In this document: one piece after another, positions 16,417 to 25,117 of the stretch
Layout of the letters: the number at the start of each line of letters is the position of its first letter
Position numbering within the stretch: the first letter of the stretch is position 1
Source: Flavobacterium sp. Root420
Lineage (GTDB): Bacteria; Bacteroidota; Bacteroidia; Flavobacteriales; Flavobacteriaceae
Assembly (NCBI RefSeq): GCF_001427905.1
Contig: NZ_LMEF01000033.1
Span: forward strand, 62,001-126,000
Direction of reading: 5' to 3'
DNA length: 64,000 bases
The notes under the pieces: generated by a model
Seen by the model: only the letters and a program-made list of their open reading frames with translations
Databases searched by the model: none
Told to the model about the DNA's origin: nothing
Program-made: the position numbers and the translations under genes

Positions 16417-17406
16417 ATGAAAACTTCTACTACTCTCCGCCAAAACTCAAGTTATTTTTACTTAATTGGATTACTGAGTTTTCTGGTTACGTCGTGTGGT
16501 TCTTACCAAAATTCATCTTATCAGGACACTGATGGAGTATATGGTGGTTCACAAAGAACGTATACTCAAAATAATACCTCAAACGTTAATAATCAATATA
16601 AAGATTACTTTAAATCGTTACAAAATGACGGTCAGCCAACTGAAATTTTTACAGATGTAGACAGCTATGGCAATTACGCCGAAAATGATAGCACCCAGAC
16701 AGCTTCTGCTACTTCTGCCACCGCTTATCCAGCTTGGGGAAGTGCTAATTCAGACGTATCAGTAACCGTTTATTCTGATCCAATGTGGTCATGGGGAATT
16801 GGATTTGGCTGGGGTTATCCATATTACGGATATGGCTATGGTTACGGATGGGGTTACCCTTATTACGGATGGGGCTATTCTGGATATTATCCTGGATGGG
16901 GCTACCCAGGTTATTACCCACACTACTATGGTTACAACAACTACTCTTACAACTACGGAAGAAGAGGATCTGCTGCTTATTACGGATCAAGAGGATATTC
17001 TACAAGAAGCTCCTATAATAGTACTGGCAGAAATTATGCTGGCAGAGGAAACTACACCACAAACAGAAACAGCTACACAACTAACAGACGTACAGATTAC
17101 TCTGACTTCAGAAGAAGTTCTAATGTAAACGGAAGAAATTATTCAAGTCCAAATTTTACAAATAGAAGAAGCACTACACAAGGTCAAAGCAACAGTTATG
17201 ATTACAGAAGATCTGGCACTACAACTACAAACAGAAGTTACAACAATACCAATAGTAACTCGTCAAGATCATACTCTCCTAGTCCATCCCGCTCAATGAA
17301 TAGCAGCGGCGGAAGCATGAGATCATCTGGTGGTGGATCATACGGCGGTGGCGGTGGTGGTGGTGGTGGTGGAAGATCTGGCGGCGGAGGTGGAGGAAGA
17401 AGATAA
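16417..17406 (+). CDS. Tyr/Gly/Ser-rich low-complexity lipoprotein
   Basis: A 329-residue protein with a lipoprotein signal (LIGLLSFLVTSCGSY, Cys27). After a short acidic segment come a Gly/Tyr/Trp/Pro-rich block (about residues 126-175, repeats of YYGYGYGYGWGY type), an Arg/Ser/Asn/Tyr/Thr-rich block (about 180-295) and a C-terminal poly-Gly/Ser tail interrupted by Arg. No enzymatic motif is present. Similar low-complexity lipoproteins are seen in flavobacteria without known function; a structural or cell-surface role is plausible but unproven. It is divergent from proS and 46 nt upstream of the FadL-type gene, so the two may be co-transcribed. Confidence 0.8.
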   Translation: MKTSTTLRQNSSYFYLIGLLSFLVTSCGSYQNSSYQDTDGVYGGSQRTYTQNNTSNVNNQYKDYFKSLQNDGQPTEIFTDVDSYGNYAENDSTQTASATSATAYPAWGSANSDVSVTVYSDPMWSWGIGFGWGYPYYGYGYGYGWGYPYYGWGYSGYYPGWGYPGYYPHYYGYNNYSYNYGRRGSAAYYGSRGYSTRSSYNSTGRNYAGRGNYTTNRNSYTTNRRTDYSDFRRSSNVNGRNYSSPNFTNRRSTTQGQSNSYDYRRSGTTTTNRSYNNTNSNSSRSYSPSPSRSMNSSGGSMRSSGGGSYGGGGGGGGGGRSGGGGGGRR

Positions 17407-17452
17407 TTCTTCTTTTCGCTAATCAGATAATTCATATTTAAAACTTAACCAC

Positions 17453-18949
17453 ATGAAAAAAATACTTTTCCTTTTTATTACAGGACTAACTTTTAGCGTC
17501 TCACATTCTCAGGAAGTATCAGATGCTGTTCGTTATGCACAAGACAATTTAACCGGAACTGCCAGATTTAGAGCTATGGGCGGTGCTTTTGGGGCCGTTG
17601 GAGGAGATTTATCTGCCTTAACTGTAAACCCTGCCGGTTCTGCAATATTCAACAACAATCAGGTTGGGGTAACTTTTAGCAATCAAAATATTAAAAACAA
17701 TTCCAATTATTTTGGAACACAAACCAGCGAAAAAGAAAACTCTTTTATTTTAAATCAGGCTGGTGGTGTTTTTGTTTTTAATAATCCAAACAACAACTGG
17801 AAAAAAATTGCAATTGGTGCCACTTATGAAAATACCAATAATTTTAACAATCAAGTTTTTTCAGCAGGTACAAATCCAACAAATTCTGTTGATCAATACT
17901 TTTTGACTTACGCTAACGGAATTCCATTAAATGTAATTGCTGACGTTCCTTATAGAGACCTGTTTTATGATGAACAACAAGCTTATTTTGGCTACAAAGG
18001 ATATGTAATAAACCCTGTTTCTAACGATCCAAATAATACACAATACACTTCGAATGTTCCGGCAGGCGGAAATTATTATCACGAAAACGAAATTTACACT
18101 AGTGGATATAATAGCAAAGTAAGTTTCAATATTGCAACATCATTTAAAGACAGAATATATTTTGGAGCAAACCTAAATGTACATGTTACAGATTTTAGAA
18201 GATCAAGTAGTTTTTATGAAGACAATAGTAATCCGTTAGAACCTACTGAAACTATATCTAATTTACGTTTTAACAATGACCTTTATACTTATGGAAATGG
18301 GTTTTCTTTTCAATTAGGTGCGATTGGTAAAGTTACAGAAGCCTTCAGAGTTGGTATCGCTTACGAATCCAATACATGGTATGAACTTTATGACGAAGTC
18401 ACCCAAAGCCTGCAAACTACAAGACAAGCTGATGGAGGACAACCTATTCACGAGAATATCAATCCAAATGTTGTAAATGTTTATGAATCTTATACTTTAC
18501 AAACTCCGGCAAAATGGACTTTTAGTGGTGCTTTGGTATTTGGAAAATCTGGTTTGATCAGTGTTGATTATTCTATTAAAGATTATTCAAACACAAAATA
18601 CAAGCCAACAAGCGATCCTGGTTTCAGAGGATTAAATGGTGATATCAGCAATCAATTAACTAGTAATGGTGAATTAAGAATTGGTGGTGAATACAAAATA
18701 AACCGATTGAGCCTGAGAGGTGGTTACCGATTTGAAGGAAGCCCTTATAAAAACGGATCAACAATTGGAGATTTAAACAGCTATTCAGGTGGTTTAGGCT
18801 ATAGCTTTGGATCTACAAAAGTAGATTTGGCCTATTCTTATTTAGAAAAAAAATCAAATCAGGGATTTTTTGCCACCGGATTTACTGATGGCGCCAACAT
18901 TTCATCGAAACTTAATAATGTTTCTTTGACTTTATTATTTGAATTGTAA
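17453..18949 (+). CDS. OmpP1/FadL-type outer-membrane channel
   Basis: A 498-residue protein with a signal peptide (MKKILFLFITGLTFSVSHS) and an N-terminal hatch region DAVRYAQDNLTGTARFRAMGGAFGAVGGDLSALTVNPAGSA, diagnostic of the OmpP1/FadL/TodX family. The rest alternates beta-strands and loops and ends in a Phe/Leu-rich strand (NNVSLTLLFEL). It should form a beta-barrel that lets hydrophobic molecules cross the outer membrane. In flavobacteria such proteins are often named hemin receptors, but nothing here supports heme binding. A strong terminator follows. Confidence 0.92.
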   Translation: MKKILFLFITGLTFSVSHSQEVSDAVRYAQDNLTGTARFRAMGGAFGAVGGDLSALTVNPAGSAIFNNNQVGVTFSNQNIKNNSNYFGTQTSEKENSFILNQAGGVFVFNNPNNNWKKIAIGATYENTNNFNNQVFSAGTNPTNSVDQYFLTYANGIPLNVIADVPYRDLFYDEQQAYFGYKGYVINPVSNDPNNTQYTSNVPAGGNYYHENEIYTSGYNSKVSFNIATSFKDRIYFGANLNVHVTDFRRSSSFYEDNSNPLEPTETISNLRFNNDLYTYGNGFSFQLGAIGKVTEAFRVGIAYESNTWYELYDEVTQSLQTTRQADGGQPIHENINPNVVNVYESYTLQTPAKWTFSGALVFGKSGLISVDYSIKDYSNTKYKPTSDPGFRGLNGDISNQLTSNGELRIGGEYKINRLSLRGGYRFEGSPYKNGSTIGDLNSYSGGLGYSFGSTKVDLAYSYLEKKSNQGFFATGFTDGANISSKLNNVSLTLLFEL

Positions 18950-18976
18950 TTAAATTAAAATAGATTAATTTGAATT

Positions 18977-19008
18977 TCCGTTAGGCCTGCTTAACGGATT
19001 TTTTTTTT
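18977..19008 (+). terminator. Intrinsic terminator after the FadL-type gene
   Basis: Stem TCCGTTA (18977-18983) / TAACGGA (18992-18998) followed by a run of ten T. Confidence 0.85.
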
Positions 19009-19060
19009 AGCCCTGATGGAAGCGGCAGGAAAAGATATAGCGGACAGCAGGATTAGCTTC
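19009..19060 (+). repeat. Short member of a structured intergenic element family (type A)
   Basis: It begins right after the terminator T-run with AGCCCTGATGGAAGCGGCA and continues with AAAAGATATAGCGGACAGC. The same two conserved blocks in the same order occur at 40853-40930 (plus) and 50057-50150 (minus), where a hairpin separates them. Here the central hairpin is almost absent. It may be a small structured RNA or a repeat; it resembles flavobacterial RNA motifs, but no database match was run. Confidence 0.6.
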
Positions 19061-19112
19061 ACAAAAAACAGCTAAAAGAAACTGAAACAAGCGGTGTTTG
19101 AATAAAAAAGTG

Positions 19113-19120
19113 TAATTTTG
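19113..19120 (+). promoter_or_regulatory. Candidate -7 box TAATTTTG for rimO
   Basis: An exact TAnnTTTG match 19 nt before the rimO ATG. A TTTG lies upstream at 19097-19100, but only 12 nt away. Confidence 0.45.
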
Positions 19121-19139
19121 CACTCCAATTTATAAAAGT

Positions 19140-20453
19140 ATGAGAACCAAGTCTTTAAAAAAGAACAAAATTAACGTAATCACTCTTGGGTGTTCGAAAA
19201 ATGTATATGACAGTGAAGTGTTGATGGGACAGCTTCGTGCTAATGGCAAAGAAGTACAACATGAAGCACCTGCAGCAGAAGAAGGAAACATTATCGTAAT
19301 AAACACTTGTGGTTTTATTGATAACGCTAAAGCCGAATCAGTAAATATGATTTTGGAATATGCTGATAAAAAAGACAAAGGATTAGTTGATAAGGTTTTT
19401 GTAACCGGATGTTTATCTGAACGCTACAGACCTGATTTAGAAAAAGAAATTCCGAACGTAGATCAATATTTTGGTACAACTGAATTACCTCAACTATTGA
19501 AAGCCTTAGGAGCTGATTATAAACATGAATTACTGGGGGAACGTTTAACTACTACTCCTAAAAATTACGCTTATTTAAAAATTGCCGAAGGTTGCGACAG
19601 ACCTTGTAGTTTCTGTGCTATTCCGTTAATGAGAGGTACTCATGTTTCTCAACCAATTGAAAAACTGGTTAAAGAAGCCCAAGGATTAGCGAAAAACGGC
19701 GTTAAAGAATTAATTTTAATCGCTCAGGACTTAACTTATTATGGTCTTGATATTTATAAAAAGAGAAATCTTGCTGAACTTCTGGAAGAATTAGCAAAAG
19801 TAGAAGGCATTGAGTGGATTCGTTTGCACTATGCTTATCCTACCGGTTTCCCGATGGACGTTTTAGAATTAATGAAACGCGAACCAAAGATTTGTAATTA
19901 CATTGATATTCCGTTGCAACATATTTCGGATTCTATTTTAAAATCAATGCGTCGTGGTACAACTCAGGCTAAAACGACTCAATTATTAAAAGATTTCCGT
20001 GCTGCTGTTCCCGGAATGGCAATCAGAACTACTTTGATCGTTGGTTACCCTGGAGAAACTCAGGAAGATTTTGAAATTTTAAAAGATTTTGTTCAGGAAA
20101 TGAAATTTGACAGAATGGGATGTTTTGCTTATTCTCATGAAGAAAACACTCATGCATATTTATTAGAAGACGATGTCCCTGCTGATGTAAAACAAGCCAG
20201 AGCAAATGAAATCATGGAATTGCAATCGCAAATTTCATGGGATTTGAATCAGGAGAAAGTTGGACAAATTTACAAATGTATTATTGACAGAAAAGAAGGT
20301 GCACATTTTGTAGGCAGAACTGAGTTTGATAGTCCGGATGTTGACAACGAAGTTTTGATTGATGCCTCTAAACATTATGTAAAAACTGGCGAATTTGTTA
20401 ATATACGCATAATAGAAGCAACAGAATTTGATTTATACGGAGAACCTGCTTAA
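19140..20453 (+). CDS. rimO: Ribosomal protein S12 methylthiotransferase RimO
   Basis: A 437-residue radical SAM enzyme that adds a methylthio group to an Asp of ribosomal protein S12. The UPF0004 N-terminal domain carries cysteines in TLGCSKNVYDSE, INTCGFID and VTGCLSERY (one 4Fe-4S cluster). The radical SAM core has the CDRPCSFCAIPLMRG motif (CxxxCxxC, second cluster). The C-terminal TRAM domain follows. The CSKN sequence near the N-terminus and the RGTH context fit RimO and not MiaB. Its own -7 box suggests an independent promoter; the small gene at 20496 follows after 42 nt and may be co-transcribed. Confidence 0.97.
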   Translation: MRTKSLKKNKINVITLGCSKNVYDSEVLMGQLRANGKEVQHEAPAAEEGNIIVINTCGFIDNAKAESVNMILEYADKKDKGLVDKVFVTGCLSERYRPDLEKEIPNVDQYFGTTELPQLLKALGADYKHELLGERLTTTPKNYAYLKIAEGCDRPCSFCAIPLMRGTHVSQPIEKLVKEAQGLAKNGVKELILIAQDLTYYGLDIYKKRNLAELLEELAKVEGIEWIRLHYAYPTGFPMDVLELMKREPKICNYIDIPLQHISDSILKSMRRGTTQAKTTQLLKDFRAAVPGMAIRTTLIVGYPGETQEDFEILKDFVQEMKFDRMGCFAYSHEENTHAYLLEDDVPADVKQARANEIMELQSQISWDLNQEKVGQIYKCIIDRKEGAHFVGRTEFDSPDVDNEVLIDASKHYVKTGEFVNIRIIEATEFDLYGEPA

Positions 20454-20495
20454 ATTTACGCTAAACTATTGTCAATTTTAGATAAATAATATTTT

Positions 20496-21050
20496 ATGAA
20501 ACCTACACACACATTTTTCCTTTTGGTTTTCAGTTTATTCTGTTTCAATTCTGTTTCAGCTCAATATGGAAACGGATACAATAATGGCTATGGCGGTGGC
20601 GGTTATGGTGGTGGTGGCTACGGAAGAGGTGGCGGAATGGGGATGGACAGAAGTATGATGGCAGGACCACAAGGCAACACAAGTAAACCTAAAGAAATAC
20701 CTGCTGAAGAAACAGCTGCAAAGATTGTAGACCAAATGAAGCCGGAAGTAAAACTGGATGATTTACAAGCTATTGCAATTACTAATGTTATTGCTGATAG
20801 CATGAGAGAACAAGGAATTCTTTTGAAAAATGAAAATAGCAGCCAGGATCAAAAAATTGAGCAAATGACTGCATTAAGAGAAAGCACTACTAAAAAAATC
20901 ACTGCTTTTCTGAATCCTGATCAAATAGAAAAATACACCAATTTCATGGCAAATTTTAAAGAGATCAAGAAAACGAAAAACAAAAAGAAAAAAGATTCTG
21001 ACACAAAAGAAGTAAAAGAGGAAACAGAAACAACAAAAGTTCACGAATAA
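20496..21050 (+). CDS. Secreted Gly-rich small protein with a helical charged domain
   Basis: A 184-residue protein with a signal peptide (ending VSAQ) and a Gly/Tyr-rich stretch (residues about 24-50, GGYGGGGYG units). A helical domain follows (about 65-160, KLDDLQAIAITNVIADSMREQ, LNPDQIEKYTNFM) and then a very Lys/Glu-rich tail. The helical part is reminiscent of Spy/CpxP-like LTxxQ periplasmic proteins (here the LNPDQ motif), but this is a weak likeness. Function unknown. It sits between rimO and an amidase gene, 35 nt upstream of the latter. Confidence 0.75.
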   Translation: MKPTHTFFLLVFSLFCFNSVSAQYGNGYNNGYGGGGYGGGGYGRGGGMGMDRSMMAGPQGNTSKPKEIPAEETAAKIVDQMKPEVKLDDLQAIAITNVIADSMREQGILLKNENSSQDQKIEQMTALRESTTKKITAFLNPDQIEKYTNFMANFKEIKKTKNKKKKDSDTKEVKEETETTKVHE

Positions 21051-21085
21051 TTGTTTTTTAACTTACTCCTAAAAAGTAACGAACC

Positions 21086-21991
21086 ATGGCGAAAAAGCAT
21101 TTTTATTATTTGATTTTAGCAATTATAATTACTTCTTGCTCAACGAATCCTTATAAATCCACCGAAAAAGTCTACGACCAACAGCTTAAAACTTTAGAAA
21201 ATCAAATTACAAGTAAAGAAGCAAAAGCAATACCGGCTGTTAGCCCTGTAGTTATTGATACTTCTTATGCTTCACAATTAGGAATCGTCAAAGACACTTT
21301 ATCTAAAACAGGCTCAACCGCTTTATTGAACGGTATTAATACAGAATGGATTGGTACTGTTAACTTCAACCTAAGAAAGCCTAGCTTTATCATTATTCAT
21401 CATACTGCACAAGACTCTGTACAACAAACTATTAGCACTTTTACTAAAACAAAAACACAGGTAAGTGCCCACTATATAATTTCTGAAAACGGAAAAGTAG
21501 TACAGATGCTAAACGATTATTTAAGAGCTTGGCACGCAGGGGCATCTACCTGGGGTAAAAATACAGACTTAAACTCCTGCTCTATTGGTATTGAATTGGA
21601 TAATAATGGCTTTAAACCTTTTACAGAAGCACAAATTAGCAGTTTAGTAGCGCTTTTGACAAAGCTTAAAAAAGATTACAATATACCTACTCAAAATATT
21701 CTGGGACATTCTGATATTGCTCCGGGAAGAAAACAAGATCCAAGTGCTTTATTTCCATGGAAAACTTTAGCAGAAAAAGGATTTGGAATCTGGCCGGACC
21801 TAGTACTGGAAGAAGCCCCTTTTGATTTCAAAATAGAACCTGCTTTACGCATTATTGGTTATAATACTAAGAATCTTTCAGCTGCCATTCAGGCTTTTAA
21901 ATTACATTATATTCAAACAGATGCCACAGCTGTTTTAGATCGAAAAACAATAGATGCCATTTATTCGATTTATAAAAAGCAAATTCAGTAA
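21086..21991 (+). CDS. N-acetylmuramoyl-L-alanine amidase (Amidase_2), lipoprotein
   Basis: A 301-residue protein with a lipoprotein signal (ILAIIITSCSTN). The amidase_2 fold is shown by the zinc His in FIIIHHTAQDS, by SAHYIISENGKVVQM, by the WHAG motif, and by GHSDIAPGRKQDPSALFPW with the second zinc His and the catalytic Lys/Asp region. The C-terminal 70 residues look like a peptidoglycan-binding helical domain. It should cleave the bond between MurNAc and L-Ala during wall turnover or recycling, as AmiD does in E. coli, attached to a membrane on the periplasmic side. A strong terminator follows. Confidence 0.93.
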   Translation: MAKKHFYYLILAIIITSCSTNPYKSTEKVYDQQLKTLENQITSKEAKAIPAVSPVVIDTSYASQLGIVKDTLSKTGSTALLNGINTEWIGTVNFNLRKPSFIIIHHTAQDSVQQTISTFTKTKTQVSAHYIISENGKVVQMLNDYLRAWHAGASTWGKNTDLNSCSIGIELDNNGFKPFTEAQISSLVALLTKLKKDYNIPTQNILGHSDIAPGRKQDPSALFPWKTLAEKGFGIWPDLVLEEAPFDFKIEPALRIIGYNTKNLSAAIQAFKLHYIQTDATAVLDRKTIDAIYSIYKKQIQ

Positions 21992-22011
21992 AAGAGTAAT
22001 TACTAAAATAC

Positions 22012-22046
22012 AAAACGCGTTTCTAAATATTCAGAAACGCGTTTTT
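22012..22046 (+). terminator. Intrinsic terminator after the amidase gene
   Basis: Stem AAAACGCGTTTCT (22012-22024) / AGAAACGCGTTTT (22033-22045) followed by a T-run. Confidence 0.9.
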
Positions 22047-22100
22047 TTGTTGTCGCGTAAAAAGTTTGCCGCTAATTACACGAATTAAAATAGAGCGTTT

Positions 22101-22362
22101 TAGCCACAGATTAAAGGAGTAAAAGGATTATTTTGCATTGCTCCTTTTGCCACGAATCGCACTAATTTTTTCTAATTTTTCACATCGCCTTAATTAAAAT
22201 TTCTCTTAACTTATTAAACCATGTAATTTAGTAAAAAAGACTTTTTTTAAACTTTTAACCTCTTATCAGAAAATTTACTTTTTAATTTGTGCTAATTCGT
22301 GCGATTCGTGGCAAAAAGAAAATAATAAGGAAGAAAATCTTTTTAATCCTTTAATCTATGGC
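22101..22362. repeat. Long imperfect inverted repeat with ATTCGTGGC words
   Basis: The gap 22047-22386 has no gene. The left part (22101-22182) and right part (22286-22362) are imperfect reverse complements. Shared blocks include GCCACGAATCGCACTAATT against its complement at 22289-22313, and the outer pair AGCCACAGATTAAAGGA against TCCTTTAATCTATGGC. The words match repeats at 3239 and 47527. Confidence 0.65.
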
Positions 22363-22386
22363 AAAAAATCAAAGCTAAAATAAAAA

Positions 22387-22418
22387 AGCTGCCAAAACAT
22401 TTACATGTTTTGACAGCT
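22387..22418 (-). terminator. Intrinsic terminator of the BBP2 porin gene
   Basis: Arms 22387-22400 and 22405-22418 form a 14-bp stem with one G-U pair. On the minus strand a T-rich run follows; on the plus strand a run of 15 A follows. Confidence 0.85.
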
Positions 22419-22450
22419 CCAAAAAAAAAAAAAAATATCAATCTTTATCT

Positions 22451-23527
22451 CTAGAAAGAGTATGTTGTAGCTATTAATCCGTAGAAAGATCCACCTGTTG
22501 GAAGCGCATCGCTATCTAAAAAGATATCTTCTGATGCAGCATCGTATCTTAACTCAGGAATAATGGTTAGTTTTCCAACTTTATAGTTTAATGAAACCGT
22601 GTTTGCAAATACATTAGATCCCGTTAATGTCCCTAAACTTGCCGGAGCAGCATCTTTGGCGTCAAAATATTCTATTCTGTACGCTAATAATAAAGAGGGG
22701 CTAAAGGAATAATTAGCATACCCTACTAATGAAAACCATTCTCCATCACCTGCGCTTGAAATATCATTTTTAGTTTTAGCGTATGTTGCATTAAATCCAA
22801 GTCCAAAACTATCACTTATTGTTTTTGAAGCCACTAAATCAAATTGTGTTTTATTATCTGTAGAAACCGGATTACTGCTTCCTGATGTAAAATTCAAATA
22901 AGCACTACCTGTTTCTCCAACGTATCCTACTTGTCCAATGTATGTTTTTTGAGTAGAACCCGCATCCATAGCTGATTTAAAATCAGTAGGATTAGTTATA
23001 CCTAACATAGCTGTAAATTTTCCCGAAGTATACTGTGCTTTTACCCCAGTATTAAAGAATGGCCCATATGAGAATGCGTATGACATACTGTAGTTTTTAT
23101 TTGCAACAGCATCTAATACCTCATATCCGATATGTGTACCAAAGCTACCTGCTACAAATTTAAGTTCATCAGTAACCTGATAAGTAAAGAATAATTGTTT
23201 TATCAAAAATTTTGCAGTAATATCTTTGTCAGTTGTTTCATTATATGAAAATTCGCCAGCTCTTTTTCCGAATCCTAAGTCAACAAATACAGAAGCTTTT
23301 CCGAAAGTATGCCCTGCATTAATAGAAGCCATTCCTAGTTCAAATGAATCCTGAGAGTTGGTAAAGCTCGTTAATCCATTCATTTGTTTTGAAAAATCAT
23401 ATTTATAGTAAGCATCTGCGGATCCTCCCCATGTAGTTGCTGGTACAACTGGAGTTTCAGTATCTTCTTGAGCAAATGCAAAAGAACTCGTCAACATCAC
23501 GGCTAAAATGTGTAATACTTTTTTCAT
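22451..23527 (-). CDS. BBP2-type outer-membrane beta-barrel porin
   Basis: A 358-residue protein with a signal peptide (MKKVLHILAVMLTSSFAFAQ). The repeated amphipathic strands, the stretch GTHIGYEVLDAVANKNYSMSYAFSYGPFFNTGVKA, and the aromatic C-terminal strand GLIATTYSF fit the putative beta-barrel porin-2 (OmpL-like) family. Residues 50-65 resemble its first strand pair. It is probably a general or solute-specific outer-membrane channel; substrate unknown. It is monocistronic with its own terminator, and a long gene-free region lies upstream. It is separated from the mannan operon, so it is not necessarily part of that pathway. Confidence 0.85.
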   Translation of the reverse strand: MKKVLHILAVMLTSSFAFAQEDTETPVVPATTWGGSADAYYKYDFSKQMNGLTSFTNSQDSFELGMASINAGHTFGKASVFVDLGFGKRAGEFSYNETTDKDITAKFLIKQLFFTYQVTDELKFVAGSFGTHIGYEVLDAVANKNYSMSYAFSYGPFFNTGVKAQYTSGKFTAMLGITNPTDFKSAMDAGSTQKTYIGQVGYVGETGSAYLNFTSGSSNPVSTDNKTQFDLVASKTISDSFGLGFNATYAKTKNDISSAGDGEWFSLVGYANYSFSPSLLLAYRIEYFDAKDAAPASLGTLTGSNVFANTVSLNYKVGKLTIIPELRYDAASEDIFLDSDALPTGGSFYGLIATTYSF

Positions 23528-24087
23528 GTTTTAATTGGTTTTTAGTTATTAATTGATTCTGGTTAGTTAATCTTTTATATATGTATCTGCTACTATAAGT
23601 CTATTCTAAAACCTTTAATCTCCCCCTAAAACCTCTTCATTTCCATTAGCGAATTTATTAACTTTTGTATGAGTACAAGAATTGAAATCTATTTTTTTGA
23701 CGTTTTACAAGCAGAATTATGGATTACAAAAATTAAATTAACAATAATCGTTATTTGACATTAATACTGATTTATTTTTGAAAATTCCCTAACGTTATTT
23801 TAGCAAAAATCAGAATTTTTTTAGGGTAAACAACAAAAATACAACCACAAACAACCTAAAATAAACCACAAAACACAATTAAAAAGATGTACCCCTATAA
23901 AAAATGGGGGTGTTTTTGTTTTTCAATCAAAAATTACAAAATAATCCTCAATTTGATATTTTAGCAAATAACAGTCATTCAAGAAATAAAAATTCTTACA
24001 AAAACAAACACCAAAAAACACGTTCATCAGCCTGAAACACTCAATATAATTCTTAAATCAAAAACAAAAAGCTTTACAATTAAAACG
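23528..24087. other. Gene-free intergenic region of about 560 bp
   Basis: No credible reading frame is present. The base composition is very A/T-rich. One small hairpin, ACCCC (23891-23895) with GGGGT (23907-23911), is followed by GTTTTTGTTTTT on the plus strand, though no plus-strand gene precedes it. The part next to 23527 must hold the promoter of the porin gene, but I could not assign a convincing box. Confidence 0.6.
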
Positions 24088-24122
24088 AGAAAAGCCTCTT
24101 CAAAACTTGAACAGGCTTTTCT
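24088..24122 (-). terminator. Intrinsic terminator at the end of the susC-GH5 operon
   Basis: Stem AGAAAAGCCT (24088-24097) / AGGCTTTTCT (24113-24122) with a 15-nt loop, just beyond the GH5 stop. On the minus strand it continues into a T/A-rich run. Confidence 0.8.
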
Positions 24123-24140
24123 AAAATAAAGTAACTACCT

Positions 24141-25106
24141 CTACTCTTGCGTATTATACTTTCGTAAAAACTCACGAACTTTAATTCCGGCTTCTTTTAG
24201 ATCCTCATCCTTCCACTTGCCTTCTGATTTTGCCGATTTTTTAAGAATAGAACAAGTTTCATCTTTATCAGAGACCGACCAGGTTATCCAACTCAACTTT
24301 CGGTTCTCAATCCAATCAATATATTCTTGCCAGGCCTTCATGTTTAAGGGTCCGTCACCAGAAGCTTCCATTCCTGCGGACTCGGAAACAAATATCGGCA
24401 GGCCTTTTTTCAGGGCTTCATCTGTTCTGTCTCGTAAATCTTTACCATGTGTAGCCGCGTAAAAATGCATGGTATACATTATATTATCATAGCCTTTTAT
24501 AGGATCTGCCGCCGGAAGATCAACATCCTGATCCCAATGAGGAGAACCCACCAATATAATGTTGTCAGGATCATTTTTTCTAATTACCTTAATTACTTCT
24601 TCGGCGTAAGCCTTAATTTCCGGCCAGCTTTCGTGATCAGGTTCATTAAAAATCTCATATATTATATTGGGATATTTAGCATACTTTTTAGACATCTCAT
24701 TAAAAAATTCTGTTGCTTCTTTGAGATTTATGTTATGACTGTGCCAATCGATAATTACGTAGATATCTGATTTAATTGCTCCATTTACAACTGCTTCAAT
24801 TTTCTGTTTTGAAAACTCAGGATCTTTGATATAAGACAGTTGCCCAAGTTCGACACCCATCGCTGCACGTACCACATTACAATGGAAATCCTTTTTTAAC
24901 CAACTTACCGCTTTCTCATTATAAAATCTCGGCCACATACTATGCCAGCCAAAACTCATTCCTCTCAATACAACAGAATTGTTATTTTGATCTGTCAATT
25001 GAGTTCCTTGTACACGAAGCCGTCCATGATGTTTTACAAATTGTGCTTTTGAAACACAAAATATAAGCAACATAATAATGGTATAAAATTTAGCTTTTGA
25101 TTTCAT
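24141..25106 (-). CDS. Glycoside hydrolase family 5 (GH5_2-like) endo-glucanase/glucomannanase
   Basis: A 321-residue secreted enzyme with a signal peptide ending near VSKAQ and a single catalytic domain. The acid/base Glu155 lies in YEIFNEPDHESW and the nucleophile Glu242 in PIFVSESAG. The segments VVLRGMSFGWHSMWP, VVRAAMG, YVIIDWHSH and YAEEVIKVIRKNDPDNIILVG closely follow bacterial subfamily 2 cellulases such as Bacillus Cel5A. The retaining endo-attack on beta-1,4 glucosyl linkages would suit glucomannan backbones in this locus. It is the last gene of the leftward susC operon, 11 nt after GH27, with a terminator downstream. A pure cellulase role is possible; the subfamily call is from memory of family sequences. 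Confidence 0.88.
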   Translation of the reverse strand: MKSKAKFYTIIMLLIFCVSKAQFVKHHGRLRVQGTQLTDQNNNSVVLRGMSFGWHSMWPRFYNEKAVSWLKKDFHCNVVRAAMGVELGQLSYIKDPEFSKQKIEAVVNGAIKSDIYVIIDWHSHNINLKEATEFFNEMSKKYAKYPNIIYEIFNEPDHESWPEIKAYAEEVIKVIRKNDPDNIILVGSPHWDQDVDLPAADPIKGYDNIMYTMHFYAATHGKDLRDRTDEALKKGLPIFVSESAGMEASGDGPLNMKAWQEYIDWIENRKLSWITWSVSDKDETCSILKKSAKSEGKWKDEDLKEAGIKVREFLRKYNTQE

Positions 25107-25117
25107 TTAAATCGAAT

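Noticed and set aside
16785-17128. Two extra plus-strand frames inside the Tyr/Gly-rich gene
   Set aside because: They arise from its repetitive codons; no start signal or independent features.
17238-17435. Pro-rich minus-strand frame
   Set aside because: It is the complement of the poly-Gly tail (GGN codons read as NCC).
23887-23915. GC hairpin with T-run as a terminator
   Set aside because: No plus-strand gene precedes it and the stem is only 5 bp, so it is mentioned only with the gap.
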